Shown here piece by piece: positions 8,487 to 17,051 of a stretch of DNA of 41,964 nt. The notes beneath the pieces are model-generated. The model was not told the origin of the DNA. It saw nothing but the letters and a program-made list of their open reading frames with translations, and made no database searches. A program made the position numbers and the translations under genes. Each line of letters opens with the position of its first letter. Within the stretch, counting starts at the first letter, position 1. This DNA is from CAYZPB01 sp964551195. Lineage in GTDB: Bacteria; Bacillota; Bacilli; Tepidibacillales; Tepidibacillaceae. The DNA is taken from positions 1 to 41,964 of the forward strand of contig CAZKBI010000009.1 in NCBI GenBank assembly GCA_964551195.1. The letters are read 5' to 3'.

Positions 8487-8509
8487 AACTTAAACACTTA
8501 GAATGTAGT

Positions 8510-8707
8510 TTATAGCTTGTATTTCTTATTAAATCTGTCAACACGGCCACCAGCATCCACCATTTTCTGTTTGCCGGTATAAAAAGGATGACATTCTGAG
8601 CATATCTCAACGCGAATTTCCTCTGCAACTGAACCAGTTTCAAAGGTATTCCCGCAAGCACAACGTGCTGTAACTAATTTATAATCAGGATGAATATCTT
8701 TTTTCAT
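8510..8707 (-). CDS. rpmE: 50S ribosomal protein L31 (zinc-binding form)
   Basis: 65-aa large-subunit ribosomal protein. The start MKKDIHPDY and the zinc ligands C16, C18, C36 and C39 mark the zinc-containing (C+) type; the Zn-free paralogue ytiA/rpmE2 is not in the window. The ATG follows AGAGGTG. It has its own promoter downstream of rho and lies upstream of prfA, as in B. subtilis but without the tdk gene in between. Confidence 0.97.
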   Translation of the reverse strand: MKKDIHPDYKLVTARCACGNTFETGSVAEEIRVEICSECHPFYTGKQKMVDAGGRVDRFNKKYKL

Positions 8708-8771
8708 ACACCTTCACCTCTTTCTGCCCTGAATCATCTGCGAAACAGAGTACTCTTCAATCACACAAGAC

Positions 8772-8800
8772 ATTATAACCGATTTTTTCCAACATTACAA
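8772..8800 (-). promoter_or_regulatory. Promoter of rpmE-prfA
   Basis: TTGTAA (8800-8795) and a perfect TATAAT (8777-8772) are separated by 17 bases on the minus strand, between the rho stop and rpmE. The predicted leader is about 60 bases long. Confidence 0.6.
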
Positions 8801-8825
8801 TATTATTTTTCACATTAAGTGTAAT

Positions 8826-10082
8826 TTAGTTGCTTTTCAATAGAGCGCCAAGCTGTTCAAGTAATTGCTCGTTAGTTTTAGTATCCCGCATCCGTCTAAT
8901 TATCTGCTCTGAAAAATCTGGTTGATCGCTCATAATTTTCCTTAAGTTCCAAACACGCTCCAGGTGCTCTTTATTTAATAGAGTCTCCTCGCGTCTTGTT
9001 CCTGAGCGCTTAACATCAATTGCTGGGAAGATACGTCTTTCAGCTAAGCGACGATCAAGATGTAACTCCATATTACCTGTTCCCTTAAATTCCTCGTAAA
9101 TAATATCGTCCATGCGTGAACCAGTATCAATTAATGCCGTAGCAAGAATTGTTAAACTTCCACCTTCTTCGATATTCCTTGCCGAGCCAAAAAATTTCTT
9201 TGGTCGATGTAAGGCTGATGGGTCTAGACCGCCTGATAGTGTTCTCCCACTTGGTGGAACTACCAGATTATAAGCACGTGCCAATCGGGTAATACTATCT
9301 AATAAGATAACCACGTCCTGCTCTGCTTCAACAAGTCTTTGTGCTCTTTCAAGAACCAGCTCAGAGACCTTGATATGGTTTTCTGGCAGCTCGTCAAAGG
9401 TCGAACTGATAACCTCAGCATTAACTGAACGTTGCATATCAGTTACTTCCTCCGGTCGCTCATCTATGAGAAGAATTAATAACTTAATATTGGGATAATT
9501 GGTGCTGATCGAGTTTGCAATTTCCTTAAGAAGTAAAGTTTTGCCAGCCTTTGGTGGTGCGACGATTAGACCACGCTGTCCTAAACCGACCGGTACCATT
9601 AAGTCCATCATCCGTGTTGCGATATGGCTAGGCTGTGTCTCTAAAATAAGCTTCTCGGTTGGGTAAATTGGGGTAAGTGCCGGGAAATGCAAGCGCTCGC
9701 AAGCAAGGTTAGGATCCAGTCCATTTACTGCGTCAACATGTAATAATCCAAAATACCGTTCCTTCTCCTTTGGCGGCCGCGCCTTTCCAGATACCCAGTC
9801 GCCCGTACGCAGATCAAACCTTCGAATCTGTGACGCAGAAATGTAAATATCCTCATCACTCGGCAAGTAATTAATTGGTCGTAAAAAACCGAAACCATCA
9901 GAGAAAATTTCTAGAACTCCCTCCATAAAAAGTAATCCTTCATTCTCTGTCTGTGATTTCAGAATAGCGAAGATCAGTTCCTTCTTTTTCATTTTGGAAA
10001 AATTAGGAATCTCAAATTCCTTAGCATATTTATATAATTCCGTTAATTTTTTTTCTTCTAGAACTTGTATACTTAGTTCCAT
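8826..10082 (-). CDS. rho: Transcription termination factor Rho
   Basis: Hexameric RNA helicase for factor-dependent termination. The 418-aa protein has the N-terminal Rho_N helix-extension-helix, a cold-shock-like RNA-binding domain (FSDGFGFLRP, about residues 56-130), then the RecA-like ATPase with Walker A GLIVAPPKAGKT (171-182), Walker B VVILLDSITR and the secondary RNA-binding region PPSGRTLSGGLDPSAL. There is no large insertion of the kind seen in some actinobacteria and clostridia. It follows glpX in the B. subtilis order. Confidence 0.97.
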   Translation of the reverse strand: MELSIQVLEEKKLTELYKYAKEFEIPNFSKMKKKELIFAILKSQTENEGLLFMEGVLEIFSDGFGFLRPINYLPSDEDIYISASQIRRFDLRTGDWVSGKARPPKEKERYFGLLHVDAVNGLDPNLACERLHFPALTPIYPTEKLILETQPSHIATRMMDLMVPVGLGQRGLIVAPPKAGKTLLLKEIANSISTNYPNIKLLILLIDERPEEVTDMQRSVNAEVISSTFDELPENHIKVSELVLERAQRLVEAEQDVVILLDSITRLARAYNLVVPPSGRTLSGGLDPSALHRPKKFFGSARNIEEGGSLTILATALIDTGSRMDDIIYEEFKGTGNMELHLDRRLAERRIFPAIDVKRSGTRREETLLNKEHLERVWNLRKIMSDQPDFSEQIIRRMRDTKTNEQLLEQLGALLKSN

Positions 10083-10113
10083 TCCACACCTACTCTTTCA
10101 TTTCTATTTCTAT

Positions 10114-11049
10114 TTAAAGTTTATGTATTCCATTGATAACGCGAACCTTATTCGTGTTGGCACACAATAATAGCGACTGTGTTGTTGCATAGCCATTATC
10201 ATATTTAACGCCATTAAGTAATTCACCATCGGTAACCCCTGTTGCAGCAAAAATCGCCTGATCCCCCTTAACAAGATCATCCATGAGCAGAATCTCATTA
10301 CAGTTAATACCCATCGATTTGCAGCGTTCCTCTTCCTCTAAATTCCGCGGCATTAACTTGCCCTGAAGCTCGCCACCTAAACATTTTAAAGCAACAGCAG
10401 CTAGCACGCCCTCCGGCGCCCCACCAATTCCAATTAAAACATCGATTCCTGTATCACCATATGCAGTGTTAATCGCAGCAGCTACGTCGCCATCTGAGAT
10501 TAGTTTAACATGCGCACCTGCAGCAATTATCTCTTCTATTATCTGTTCATGGCGTGGACGCTCAAGGATTATTACAGTAATTTCTGATATATCCTTTTCC
10601 AAGACGCAAGCAATATTTCGCAGATTCTCAGTGACAGTGAGCTTAATATCAATGCTTCCTGCAGCTTTCGGCCCAACTGCCATCTTATACATATACATGT
10701 CGGGTGCATTAAGTAAATTTCCTGCTTCCGCGATTGCAGCCACAGCCAAAGCATTATTAAGATTACTTGCGACAATATTAGTGCCTTCAATCGGGTCAAC
10801 AGCAATATCAATTTTCAGTCCATAGCCTGTACCAAGTTTCTCACCAATAAAGAGCATCGGCGCTTCATCTATTTCACCCTCACCAATCACAACTGTTGCA
10901 TCCATTTCAATTAGGTCAAAGGCTTTACGCATTGCCTCCGTCCCCGCTTGGTCAACTGCAAATTTATCTCCCTTGCCAATCCAATAACCAGCAGCTATTG
11001 CAGCAGCTTCTGTTACGCCGACAAGCGACATTGCTAATTTCCTATCCAA
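10114..11049 (-). CDS. glpX: Fructose-1,6-bisphosphatase, class II (GlpX)
   Basis: Dephosphorylates fructose-1,6-bisphosphate in gluconeogenesis, using divalent metal. Metal and substrate residues are visible: D33, E57 in IGEGEIDEAPML, and D85 and E88 in AVDPIEGTN. Length 311 aa is slightly shorter than E. coli GlpX (336 aa) and close to Firmicutes members. It lies between murA and rho, like B. subtilis ywjI, and near the class II aldolase gene, so the gluconeogenic triose-to-F6P steps are clustered. Confidence 0.95.
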   Translation of the reverse strand: MDRKLAMSLVGVTEAAAIAAGYWIGKGDKFAVDQAGTEAMRKAFDLIEMDATVVIGEGEIDEAPMLFIGEKLGTGYGLKIDIAVDPIEGTNIVASNLNNALAVAAIAEAGNLLNAPDMYMYKMAVGPKAAGSIDIKLTVTENLRNIACVLEKDISEITVIILERPRHEQIIEEIIAAGAHVKLISDGDVAAAINTAYGDTGIDVLIGIGGAPEGVLAAVALKCLGGELQGKLMPRNLEEEERCKSMGINCNEILLMDDLVKGDQAIFAATGVTDGELLNGVKYDNGYATTQSLLLCANTNKVRVINGIHKL

Positions 11050-11067
11050 GCTAAATCCCCCTTGCTT

Positions 11068-12321
11068 CTATTCAAATACGCGCCAGATATTAGCACCTAA
11101 TACATTCAATTTATGTTCTAATCCCTCATAACCCCGGTTAATATGATAGACATCCCTAATCTCCGTAATACCCTCGGCCATTAATGCAGCTACTACTAAA
11201 GCAGCTCCACCTCGCAGGTCCATGGCGGTCACTGTTGTGCCTTCAAGCTTACTAGGACCCTCAAAAATGGCATTACGACCTTCAACTCGTGCCTCTGCAC
11301 CCATTCTTACTAGTTCATCAACATGGCGAAAACGCCCTGGAAAAATCGTCTCAGTAATTATACTTGTACCATCAGCCTGAGTTAAGAGTACGCTAAAGGG
11401 CTGTTGCAAGTCCGTAGGAAAGCCAGGGTATGGAAGGGTTTTGACGTCAACTGCATTATATTCCGACTTACCAACAATGCGAATTGAATCGTCCTTCTCA
11501 GTAATTTCTGCGCCTATCTCTCTTAGCTTAGCTGTTATCGATTCTAGATGCTTAGGGATTATATTATCTACATAAACATCGCCAGCAGTTGCTGCTGCCA
11601 TTATCATATAAGTTCCTGCTTCAATCCGATCAGGGATAATTGAATGCCGACAACCTTCCATGCTATCTACACCATTAATTTTGATTACGTCAGTACCAAC
11701 ACCGGTGATTCTAACACCCATTGAGTTAAGCAGTGTCGCTACATCAATAATCTCTGGCTCCTTAGCAGCATTCTCAATTATCGTCATCCCCTCAGCTCTG
11801 GAAGCGGCAAGCATAATATTTATTGTCGCACCAACGCTGACTGTATCGAGGTAGATTTTGTTACCAACCAATTTATCAGCCTTAATTTCAATATAGTCCG
11901 GCTTATTTTCAACCTCAGCTCCTAAGGAATGAAACCCTTTGATGTGCTGGTCAATCGGTCGCGCACCAAGATTGCAACCGCCTGGCAGACCAATCTTAAC
12001 CTCACCAAACTTGGCAAGCAGCGCCCCCATCAAATAATAAGAGGCACGCAGTTCTTTAATTTTATTGTTCAGCATCGGACGCGAACCCATGTTGCGCGGG
12101 TCGATCATGATTGTTCTTTTGTGAAGTTCAACCTTGACACCCATCTCACGCAGAATCTCAGCTAGTATCGCAACATCCTTAATATCCGGTAAATTATCAA
12201 TATAAACCACCGAGTCAGAAAGAATTGATGCTGGAATTAGTGCAACTGCGCTGTTTTTGGCGCCACTAATTGATACTCTTCCGCTTAGTTTCTGTCCGCC
12301 CTTAATCATTAGCTTCTCCAT
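11068..12321 (-). CDS. murA: UDP-N-acetylglucosamine 1-carboxyvinyltransferase
   Basis: First committed step of peptidoglycan synthesis: transfers enolpyruvate from PEP to UDP-GlcNAc; target of fosfomycin. The conserved ISGAKNSA motif and the reactive Cys in GLPGGCNLGARPID (C117 counted from a TTG at 12324) are present, so it should be fosfomycin-sensitive on that criterion. The ATG at 12321 follows GGGAG at 6 bases. Position between fba and glpX matches the second Firmicutes paralogue (murAB/murZ); a second murA near the atp operon would be expected but is outside the window. Confidence 0.96.
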   Translation of the reverse strand: MEKLMIKGGQKLSGRVSISGAKNSAVALIPASILSDSVVYIDNLPDIKDVAILAEILREMGVKVELHKRTIMIDPRNMGSRPMLNNKIKELRASYYLMGALLAKFGEVKIGLPGGCNLGARPIDQHIKGFHSLGAEVENKPDYIEIKADKLVGNKIYLDTVSVGATINIMLAASRAEGMTIIENAAKEPEIIDVATLLNSMGVRITGVGTDVIKINGVDSMEGCRHSIIPDRIEAGTYMIMAAATAGDVYVDNIIPKHLESITAKLREIGAEITEKDDSIRIVGKSEYNAVDVKTLPYPGFPTDLQQPFSVLLTQADGTSIITETIFPGRFRHVDELVRMGAEARVEGRNAIFEGPSKLEGTTVTAMDLRGGAALVVAALMAEGITEIRDVYHINRGYEGLEHKLNVLGANIWRVFE

Positions 12322-12343
12322 CAATTTCTCCCTATCTCAGCCC

Positions 12344-13195
12344 CTAGGCTTTATTGTTGCTTCCAAAAAGACGAATCTTCTCTATAACTGCTTTTTTGAT
12401 TTCTTCGCGCCCAGGACCTAAATATTTGCGCGGATCATAAACTTTGCTATCATTAGCTAGAACTTCGCGAATTTTATCGGTCATCACAATCTGATTTTCT
12501 GTGTTAACATTTATTTTACCAATTCCTGCTTGAATCGCTTTACGAATTGTTTCATCAGGAATTCCTGTGCCGCCATGTAGAACTAATGGTATATTTATCG
12601 CCTTATTAACATGTTCGATAATATCAAAACGAATGTTTGGCTCTCCCTTATAGACCCCATGTGAACTACCACAAGCAATTGCCAAGGCATCGACACCTGT
12701 CTCTTCGTAGAAACGAATAGCTTCTATCGGATCTGCAAGCATTGCCTCTTCTTCGTCAACTGTAATGTCGTCCTCGGCGCCAGCAATTGCCCCCAGCTCG
12801 CCTTCGACTGAAGCGCCCATATAGTGAGCTACTTCAACGACCTTTTTCGTTAAACGAATGTTGTCTTGGAGTGAGTATCTTGAGCCATCAAACATTACTG
12901 ATGAAAAACCACATTCCAAAAGATAAAGCGCTTTTTCGTACGAACCATGGTCTAAATGAAGTGCAATCGGAACGTCGGTCAGTCTTGTTGCTGTCTCTGC
13001 CAGTGCAATTGTGTATTCGAGACCCATGTATTTGAGCGCGCCTTCACTTATTCCGAGAATTAAAGGTGATCTTTCCTCATCCGCAGCTTCAACAATTGCT
13101 TGAACAAACTCGAGGTTGTTAATGTTGAAATGGCCAACAGCATATTTTCCAGCTTTTGCTGCCTGTAGCATCTCTTTCATTGAGACTAATCCCAT
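12344..13195 (-). CDS. fba: Fructose-bisphosphate aldolase, class II
   Basis: Zinc aldolase of glycolysis and gluconeogenesis (F1,6BP to DHAP and G3P). Zn and catalytic residues visible are D82 and H83 in HLDHGS, E133 in SVEGELGAI, H179 in GSSHGVYKGEP and H207 in LHGGTGIP. Length 283 aa is standard. The ATG follows AAAAGGAG. It has its own promoter after pyrG. The spo0F gene that separates pyrG and fba in B. subtilis is missing. Confidence 0.96.
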   Translation of the reverse strand: MGLVSMKEMLQAAKAGKYAVGHFNINNLEFVQAIVEAADEERSPLILGISEGALKYMGLEYTIALAETATRLTDVPIALHLDHGSYEKALYLLECGFSSVMFDGSRYSLQDNIRLTKKVVEVAHYMGASVEGELGAIAGAEDDITVDEEEAMLADPIEAIRFYEETGVDALAIACGSSHGVYKGEPNIRFDIIEHVNKAINIPLVLHGGTGIPDETIRKAIQAGIGKINVNTENQIVMTDKIREVLANDSKVYDPRKYLGPGREEIKKAVIEKIRLFGSNNKA

Positions 13196-13249
13196 GATTA
13201 CCGCTCCTTTTAAATAATTTTGTATAGTTTGCCGTACTTTCTTTCCTTT

Positions 13250-13277
13250 ATTATAGCAAATATAACTAATCCGTGAA
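13250..13277 (-). promoter_or_regulatory. Promoter of fba
   Basis: TTCACG (13277-13272) and a perfect TATAAT (13255-13250) are 16 bases apart on the minus strand in the gap between pyrG and fba. Leader length would be about 50 bases. Confidence 0.5.
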
Positions 13278-13288
13278 CCGCTGATTAA

Positions 13289-14842
13289 TTATATTTGTGT
13301 TGCTTTAATGAATTCAACAAATAATGGATGCGGAACATTCGGCCGCGATTTAAATTCAGGGTGGAATTGTGTGGCTACAAACCAGGGGTGATCCTCTAAT
13401 TCAACTATCTCAATCGAGTCGCCGACAAGTGCGCTTGCCGTAATGCGTAGGCCATTATCCTTAAATAGTTGATGGTACTGTTCATCGAAGTGAACTTGAT
13501 GTCGATGACGCTCGTTAATCTCTTCCTCTCGGTAGGCATTGTAAGCATGTGAGTCTTTCTCAAGCTTGATAGCGTAAGAGCCGAGGCGCAATTTTTCATT
13601 CGCCATGGAGTCATTCGTACAATCTGGAGGATTTATAAATACTTCCTGCCCTTTTAGATCCAATTTATTGTTAGCATACTCATGCAAAGCAGCATACAGA
13701 CCTGTACCTATGCCGAAAAATGGTATCTGTTCCTCACGCGCAAATTGAGCAGTAGCCAATTCACCTTCGGAGATTGAATCGCCGAAACTTCCTGGCAAAA
13801 TAACGCCTGCATAGCCCGCTAATAGCTGCTTAACATTCGACAAGTTTATGTCTGCTGAGTCAAACCAGCCAATTTTGATTTCGGTATTATTAGCATAACC
13901 AGCATGACTCAAGGCCTCAGCAACGCTCAAGTAAGCATCATGCAGGGAAACATATTTACCAACCAGGGCAATTTTCGTTTGTTTCTCTAAATGCTTAATT
14001 TTATGTACTAGCGATTCCCATTCCTTCATATCCGGAGCTGGCAGATCTAAACCAAAATGTTTGATTACATAATCGTCAAAATCCTGCTCACGCAAGCTAA
14101 GTGGAATTTCATATAATGTTTCAGCATCACGATTCTCAATTACTGCCTCTTTCTCAATATCGCAGAATAAAGCTAGTTTCTCTTTCAACTCATTAGTTAG
14201 TGGATGACTTGTTCGACAGACAATCATATTAGGTTGAATTCCAATTGACCGTAACTCTTTAACGCTGTGCTGAGTTGGCTTCGTTTTCAATTCTCCCGCC
14301 GCTTCGATATAAGGGATAAGTGTTACGTGGATATAAATTACATTATCGGGGCCTAGATCGTTTTTTAACTGACGAATCGCTTCAAGAAAAGGTAAACTCT
14401 CAATGTCGCCAACAGTTCCACCAATCTCTGTAATTACGACGTCATAATCATCGCTAGATGCTACAATACGTTCCTTAATCTCATTGGTGATATGAGGAAT
14501 AACCTGAACGGTACTTCCTTTATAGGCGCCAATTCTTTCCTTATTAATTACTGAAGAGTATATTTTACCGGCGGTTACATTATTATTTCGATTTAAGCTA
14601 TTATCAATAAAGCGCTCGTAGTGGCCCAAGTCCAAATCTGTTTCCGCGCCATCATTGGTTACATAAACCTCGCCATGTTGGAAGGGGCACATCTTGCCGG
14701 GATCAACATTTATATAGGGATCAAATTTCTGAATTGTAACCTTTAACCCTCTATTCTTTAACAATCTGCCCAAAGAGGCTGCCGTGATGCCTTTGCCTAA
14801 GGCCGACACAACACCACCGGTTATAAATACATATTTAGTCAT
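13289..14842 (-). CDS. pyrG: CTP synthase with degenerate glutaminase domain
   Basis: Converts UTP, ATP and an amino donor to CTP. The N-terminal synthetase half is canonical: FITGGVVSALGKGITAASLG, FDPYINVDPGKM, DGAETDLDLGHYERF and EIGGTVGDIESLPFLEAIRQ. The C-terminal class I glutaminase half is not. The family motif GICLGMQ reads GIGTGLY, so the nucleophile Cys (E. coli C379) is Gly379 and the Gln-binding Gln is Tyr383. PGGFG reads PGSFG, GGTMRLG reads NEKLRLG with about 20 residues lost before it, and RHRHRYEVN reads RHRHQVHF. The other triad members remain (H494, E496 in QFHPEF). Total 517 aa versus about 535. It should use free ammonia. A CTP-responsive leader precedes it. Confidence 0.93.
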   Translation of the reverse strand: MTKYVFITGGVVSALGKGITAASLGRLLKNRGLKVTIQKFDPYINVDPGKMCPFQHGEVYVTNDGAETDLDLGHYERFIDNSLNRNNNVTAGKIYSSVINKERIGAYKGSTVQVIPHITNEIKERIVASSDDYDVVITEIGGTVGDIESLPFLEAIRQLKNDLGPDNVIYIHVTLIPYIEAAGELKTKPTQHSVKELRSIGIQPNMIVCRTSHPLTNELKEKLALFCDIEKEAVIENRDAETLYEIPLSLREQDFDDYVIKHFGLDLPAPDMKEWESLVHKIKHLEKQTKIALVGKYVSLHDAYLSVAEALSHAGYANNTEIKIGWFDSADINLSNVKQLLAGYAGVILPGSFGDSISEGELATAQFAREEQIPFFGIGTGLYAALHEYANNKLDLKGQEVFINPPDCTNDSMANEKLRLGSYAIKLEKDSHAYNAYREEEINERHRHQVHFDEQYHQLFKDNGLRITASALVGDSIEIVELEDHPWFVATQFHPEFKSRPNVPHPLFVEFIKATQI

Positions 14843-14913
14843 AACTATCTCTCCCCTTACCTATATTATCCGCTCATATACCCCTTATAAAAACCGCTCT
14901 TTATAAAATAAAA

Positions 14914-14945
14914 ACAGAAGCCTCACCCTTTGCAGGGGCTTCTGT
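14914..14945 (-). terminator. Attenuator terminator in the pyrG leader
   Basis: On the minus strand ACAGAAGCC (14945-14937) pairs with GGCTTCTGT (14922-14914), followed by TTTTATTTTA. The 5' arm contains CCCCT (14938-14934), a target for a poly-G 5' end. It lies about 40 bases after the predicted +1 of pyrG, so it is an attenuator for pyrG; it would also stop read-through from rpoE. Confidence 0.8.
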
Positions 14946-14979
14946 AATAATTCAATTATTTTCTAATCGCAAAACTATT

Positions 14980-15019
14980 GCCCGTATTTATTTTACTAGA
15001 CATATCAAGAGATTGTCAA
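14980..15019 (-). promoter_or_regulatory. pyrG promoter with GGGC initial transcript
   Basis: TTGACA (15019-15014), an 18-base spacer and TAAAAT (14995-14990) form a good promoter. Six bases further the transcript would begin GGGC (14983-14980). This is the initial sequence required for CTP-sensitive reiterative G addition at B. subtilis pyrG, and a C-run lies in the 5' arm of the downstream terminator. Everything falls in the 191-bp gap between rpoE and pyrG. Confidence 0.75.
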
Positions 15020-15033
15020 GAAGATTAATCTTA

Positions 15034-15624
15034 TTACTCATCAATATAATAAGACTCATCTTCAGTATTCTCATCCTCGTCAAGGTCCTCATAATCTAAA
15101 TCTTCATCAACAAGATCACCCAAGTCGACGTCTAGGTCCTCATCGGGCTCATCGTCTAGGTCTTCATCATCCGAGAATTTATCGTCATCTGTGCTTAGCT
15201 CTTCTAAGTCAACATCTTCATCGTCAATAACTTCATCTGCATCGTAAATCTTTTTTTTCTTGCCTATCGCAAGGATGATTGGCTCATCATCAAGCTCTTC
15301 AACAAAATCATCGTCCTCTTCATCCTCGTCAAGTTCTGGTACTTTGAGTAGCTCATAAGCTGTTGCCACTGAATACCAGCTTTTGAGTGCCCATTCGTTT
15401 TTGCCAAGGTGTAAGAAGCGGCCATCCAAGTTAAGTTCTGTATAAAGTTGCGATAAGATATCGTATAATCTTTCGCCATCTATTTTTTTAATCTCTTTAA
15501 TTTCTTCCGCTAGTTGATTAAAATGAAGAGAATTCTTCGCCTCTTTAAAAATATGATATGCTAACTCAATTGTTGCTAGCTCACTCACATACTCCTCATC
15601 TAAATTATGAATTGATACCGCCAT
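15034..15624 (-). CDS. rpoE: RNA polymerase delta subunit
   Basis: Delta subunit of Gram-positive RNA polymerase, which speeds core recycling and promoter selectivity. The N-terminal HARE-HTH domain (about residues 1-90, IELAYHIFKEAKNSLHFNQL onward) is followed by a disordered tail made almost wholly of Asp and Glu up to residue 196. A lysine patch (GKKKKIYD) interrupts the acidic tail, as in B. subtilis delta. The open frame begins at 15657, but the ATG at 15624 is preceded by GAGAGGG and starts with the conserved domain. It lies just upstream of pyrG, as in other Bacillota. Confidence 0.95.
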   Translation of the reverse strand: MAVSIHNLDEEYVSELATIELAYHIFKEAKNSLHFNQLAEEIKEIKKIDGERLYDILSQLYTELNLDGRFLHLGKNEWALKSWYSVATAYELLKVPELDEDEEDDDFVEELDDEPIILAIGKKKKIYDADEVIDDEDVDLEELSTDDDKFSDDEDLDDEPDEDLDVDLGDLVDEDLDYEDLDEDENTEDESYYIDE

Positions 15625-15679
15625 TAAACAGCACGCCCTCTCAATAAAATTTACCAACTATTATCCCTATCATTTAAAC

Positions 15680-15708
15680 AATTTAATGTGTTTCCACCTG
15701 TCTGTCAA
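15680..15708 (-). promoter_or_regulatory. Promoter of rpoE
   Basis: A perfect TTGACA (15708-15703), a 17-base spacer and TAAATT (15685-15680) lie on the minus strand between the DUF1934 stop and rpoE. The transcript would start near 15673, about 50 bases before the rpoE ATG. Confidence 0.6.
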
Positions 15709-15743
15709 TAGGAAAACATAAATATCTATAAACAGCCGGTATT

Positions 15744-16178
15744 TTATTTACAGAAACTATAGGAAATCGTTAATTCGTACTCTCCAATAGATTGGTTATT
15801 CATTTTTAAATGATAGGCAGCTAGTAATCTGCCACCTTTATTATCGTCGTAGAACGCGACGCGATTCGTTGCCGTTTCAATGTTAATTTCTCCCTCTACT
15901 GTCTCATACTTACAACAATCAACTAAACCTTCTTGAAAAATATTCTTCGCATTAGCTGCTCCTTGCCTAATAACTACCAACTCTTTAGGCATCACTTTCT
16001 GCCAACGAATAGTTGTAGTTATTGTTTGTTCCGTAGCAGGATCAATCTCTTGATAATTTAAATAGTTATAAGCAGCTTTCTCATAATATTTCCCTTGATA
16101 CTCTTCGCAGATTTTTTCCCTCTGCAGATCATCATAGGTAATCACTGTATTGATTTTAATTAACACTTCTTTACTCAT
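15744..16178 (-). CDS. ywiB: DUF1934 (YwiB-type) beta-barrel protein
   Basis: Conserved 144-aa protein of the DUF1934 family, which adopts a lipocalin-like barrel; function unknown. The N-terminus has the family form KEVLIKINTVI and the C-terminal strand ends GEYELTISYSF. The ATG overlaps the speB stop as TAATG, so translation is coupled. In many Firmicutes this gene sits beside argS; here argS is absent and the polyamine genes are directly upstream. I infer no role in polyamine metabolism from that alone. Confidence 0.82.
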   Translation of the reverse strand: MSKEVLIKINTVITYDDLQREKICEEYQGKYYEKAAYNYLNYQEIDPATEQTITTTIRWQKVMPKELVVIRQGAANAKNIFQEGLVDCCKYETVEGEINIETATNRVAFYDDNKGGRLLAAYHLKMNNQSIGEYELTISYSFCK

Positions 16179-17047
16179 TATTTTAATACTCCTAACAAAA
16201 TCTCTCTTACAAGTTTCGCCGCCATCGCCGATGTTTGGTCAGCAACATCATACGTCGGGCAGACCTCAACAATATCTGCGCCAACGACCCTGCAATCTGC
16301 AACCATAATCTCGTGCACTGCAGATAATAGTTCGATCGAGCTAATGCCACCAGCTTCGATGGTCCCTGTTCCTGGTGCATAGGCTGGGTCGAGCACGTCG
16401 ATATCGATCGTTAAATAAATAGGTCGAGTGATTCCCCCTGCTAGAACTTTTTTCAAAGGTGCCAGCACCTCATAGGGATAAAAGTTGGTATGCTTGCGGG
16501 CATAGGCGAACTCTTCTTTTGTGCCAGAACGAATGCCAAACTGGTAGATGTTCTCCCCACCAATGAGCTCAGCAACCTTACGTAAAGGTGTTGCGTGCGA
16601 AAGCACCTCACCCTCATAGTTGGTGCGCAAATCGGCATGAGCATCAAAGTGAAACACAATCAGGTCGGGGTACTTGTGGTAGAGCTCACGAATAATTGGC
16701 CAGCTAACAAGGTGCTCGCCACCAAGACCAATCGGAAGCTTATCATCATAAAGTATTGTGCGAACATAGTCGCCAATTAACTCGAGGCTTTTTTCAGCAT
16801 TGCCAAAAGGCAGCGGTATGTCGCCAGCATCAAAATACTTAATCTCTGATAAATCGCGATCAAGATAGGGGCTGTACTCCTCAAGTAATATTGACATCTC
16901 TCGAATTCTCTTCGGACCGAAGCGCGAACCAAGCCGGAAGCTGCTGGTAAAATCCATCGGCATTCCATAAATCACTGCTTGTGACTCTTGGTAATTATTA
17001 GTTGCGCCCATGTAAACGTTTCCTGAATAGGAATCATCAAATTTCAT
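16178..17047 (-). CDS. speB: Agmatinase (ureohydrolase family)
   Basis: Hydrolyses agmatine to putrescine and urea, using a binuclear Mn centre. The metal-binding motifs are complete: GLGGEH (H112), FHFDAHADLR (D135, H137, D139) and TIDIDVLDPAYAPGTG (D215, D217). Length 289 aa matches agmatinase rather than arginase (about 300 aa), and the pairing with spermidine synthase 4 bases upstream supports it. An arginine decarboxylase to supply agmatine is not in the window. Confidence 0.93.
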   Translation of the reverse strand: MKFDDSYSGNVYMGATNNYQESQAVIYGMPMDFTSSFRLGSRFGPKRIREMSILLEEYSPYLDRDLSEIKYFDAGDIPLPFGNAEKSLELIGDYVRTILYDDKLPIGLGGEHLVSWPIIRELYHKYPDLIVFHFDAHADLRTNYEGEVLSHATPLRKVAELIGGENIYQFGIRSGTKEEFAYARKHTNFYPYEVLAPLKKVLAGGITRPIYLTIDIDVLDPAYAPGTGTIEAGGISSIELLSAVHEIMVADCRVVGADIVEVCPTYDVADQTSAMAAKLVREILLGVLK

Positions 17048-17051
17048 TCTA

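Noticed and set aside
13700..13714. Possibility that the missing Cys in pyrG is a sequencing error
   Set aside because: The frame is intact and the flanking Leu and Gln, plus four distant glutamine-site segments, have also changed, which one error cannot explain.
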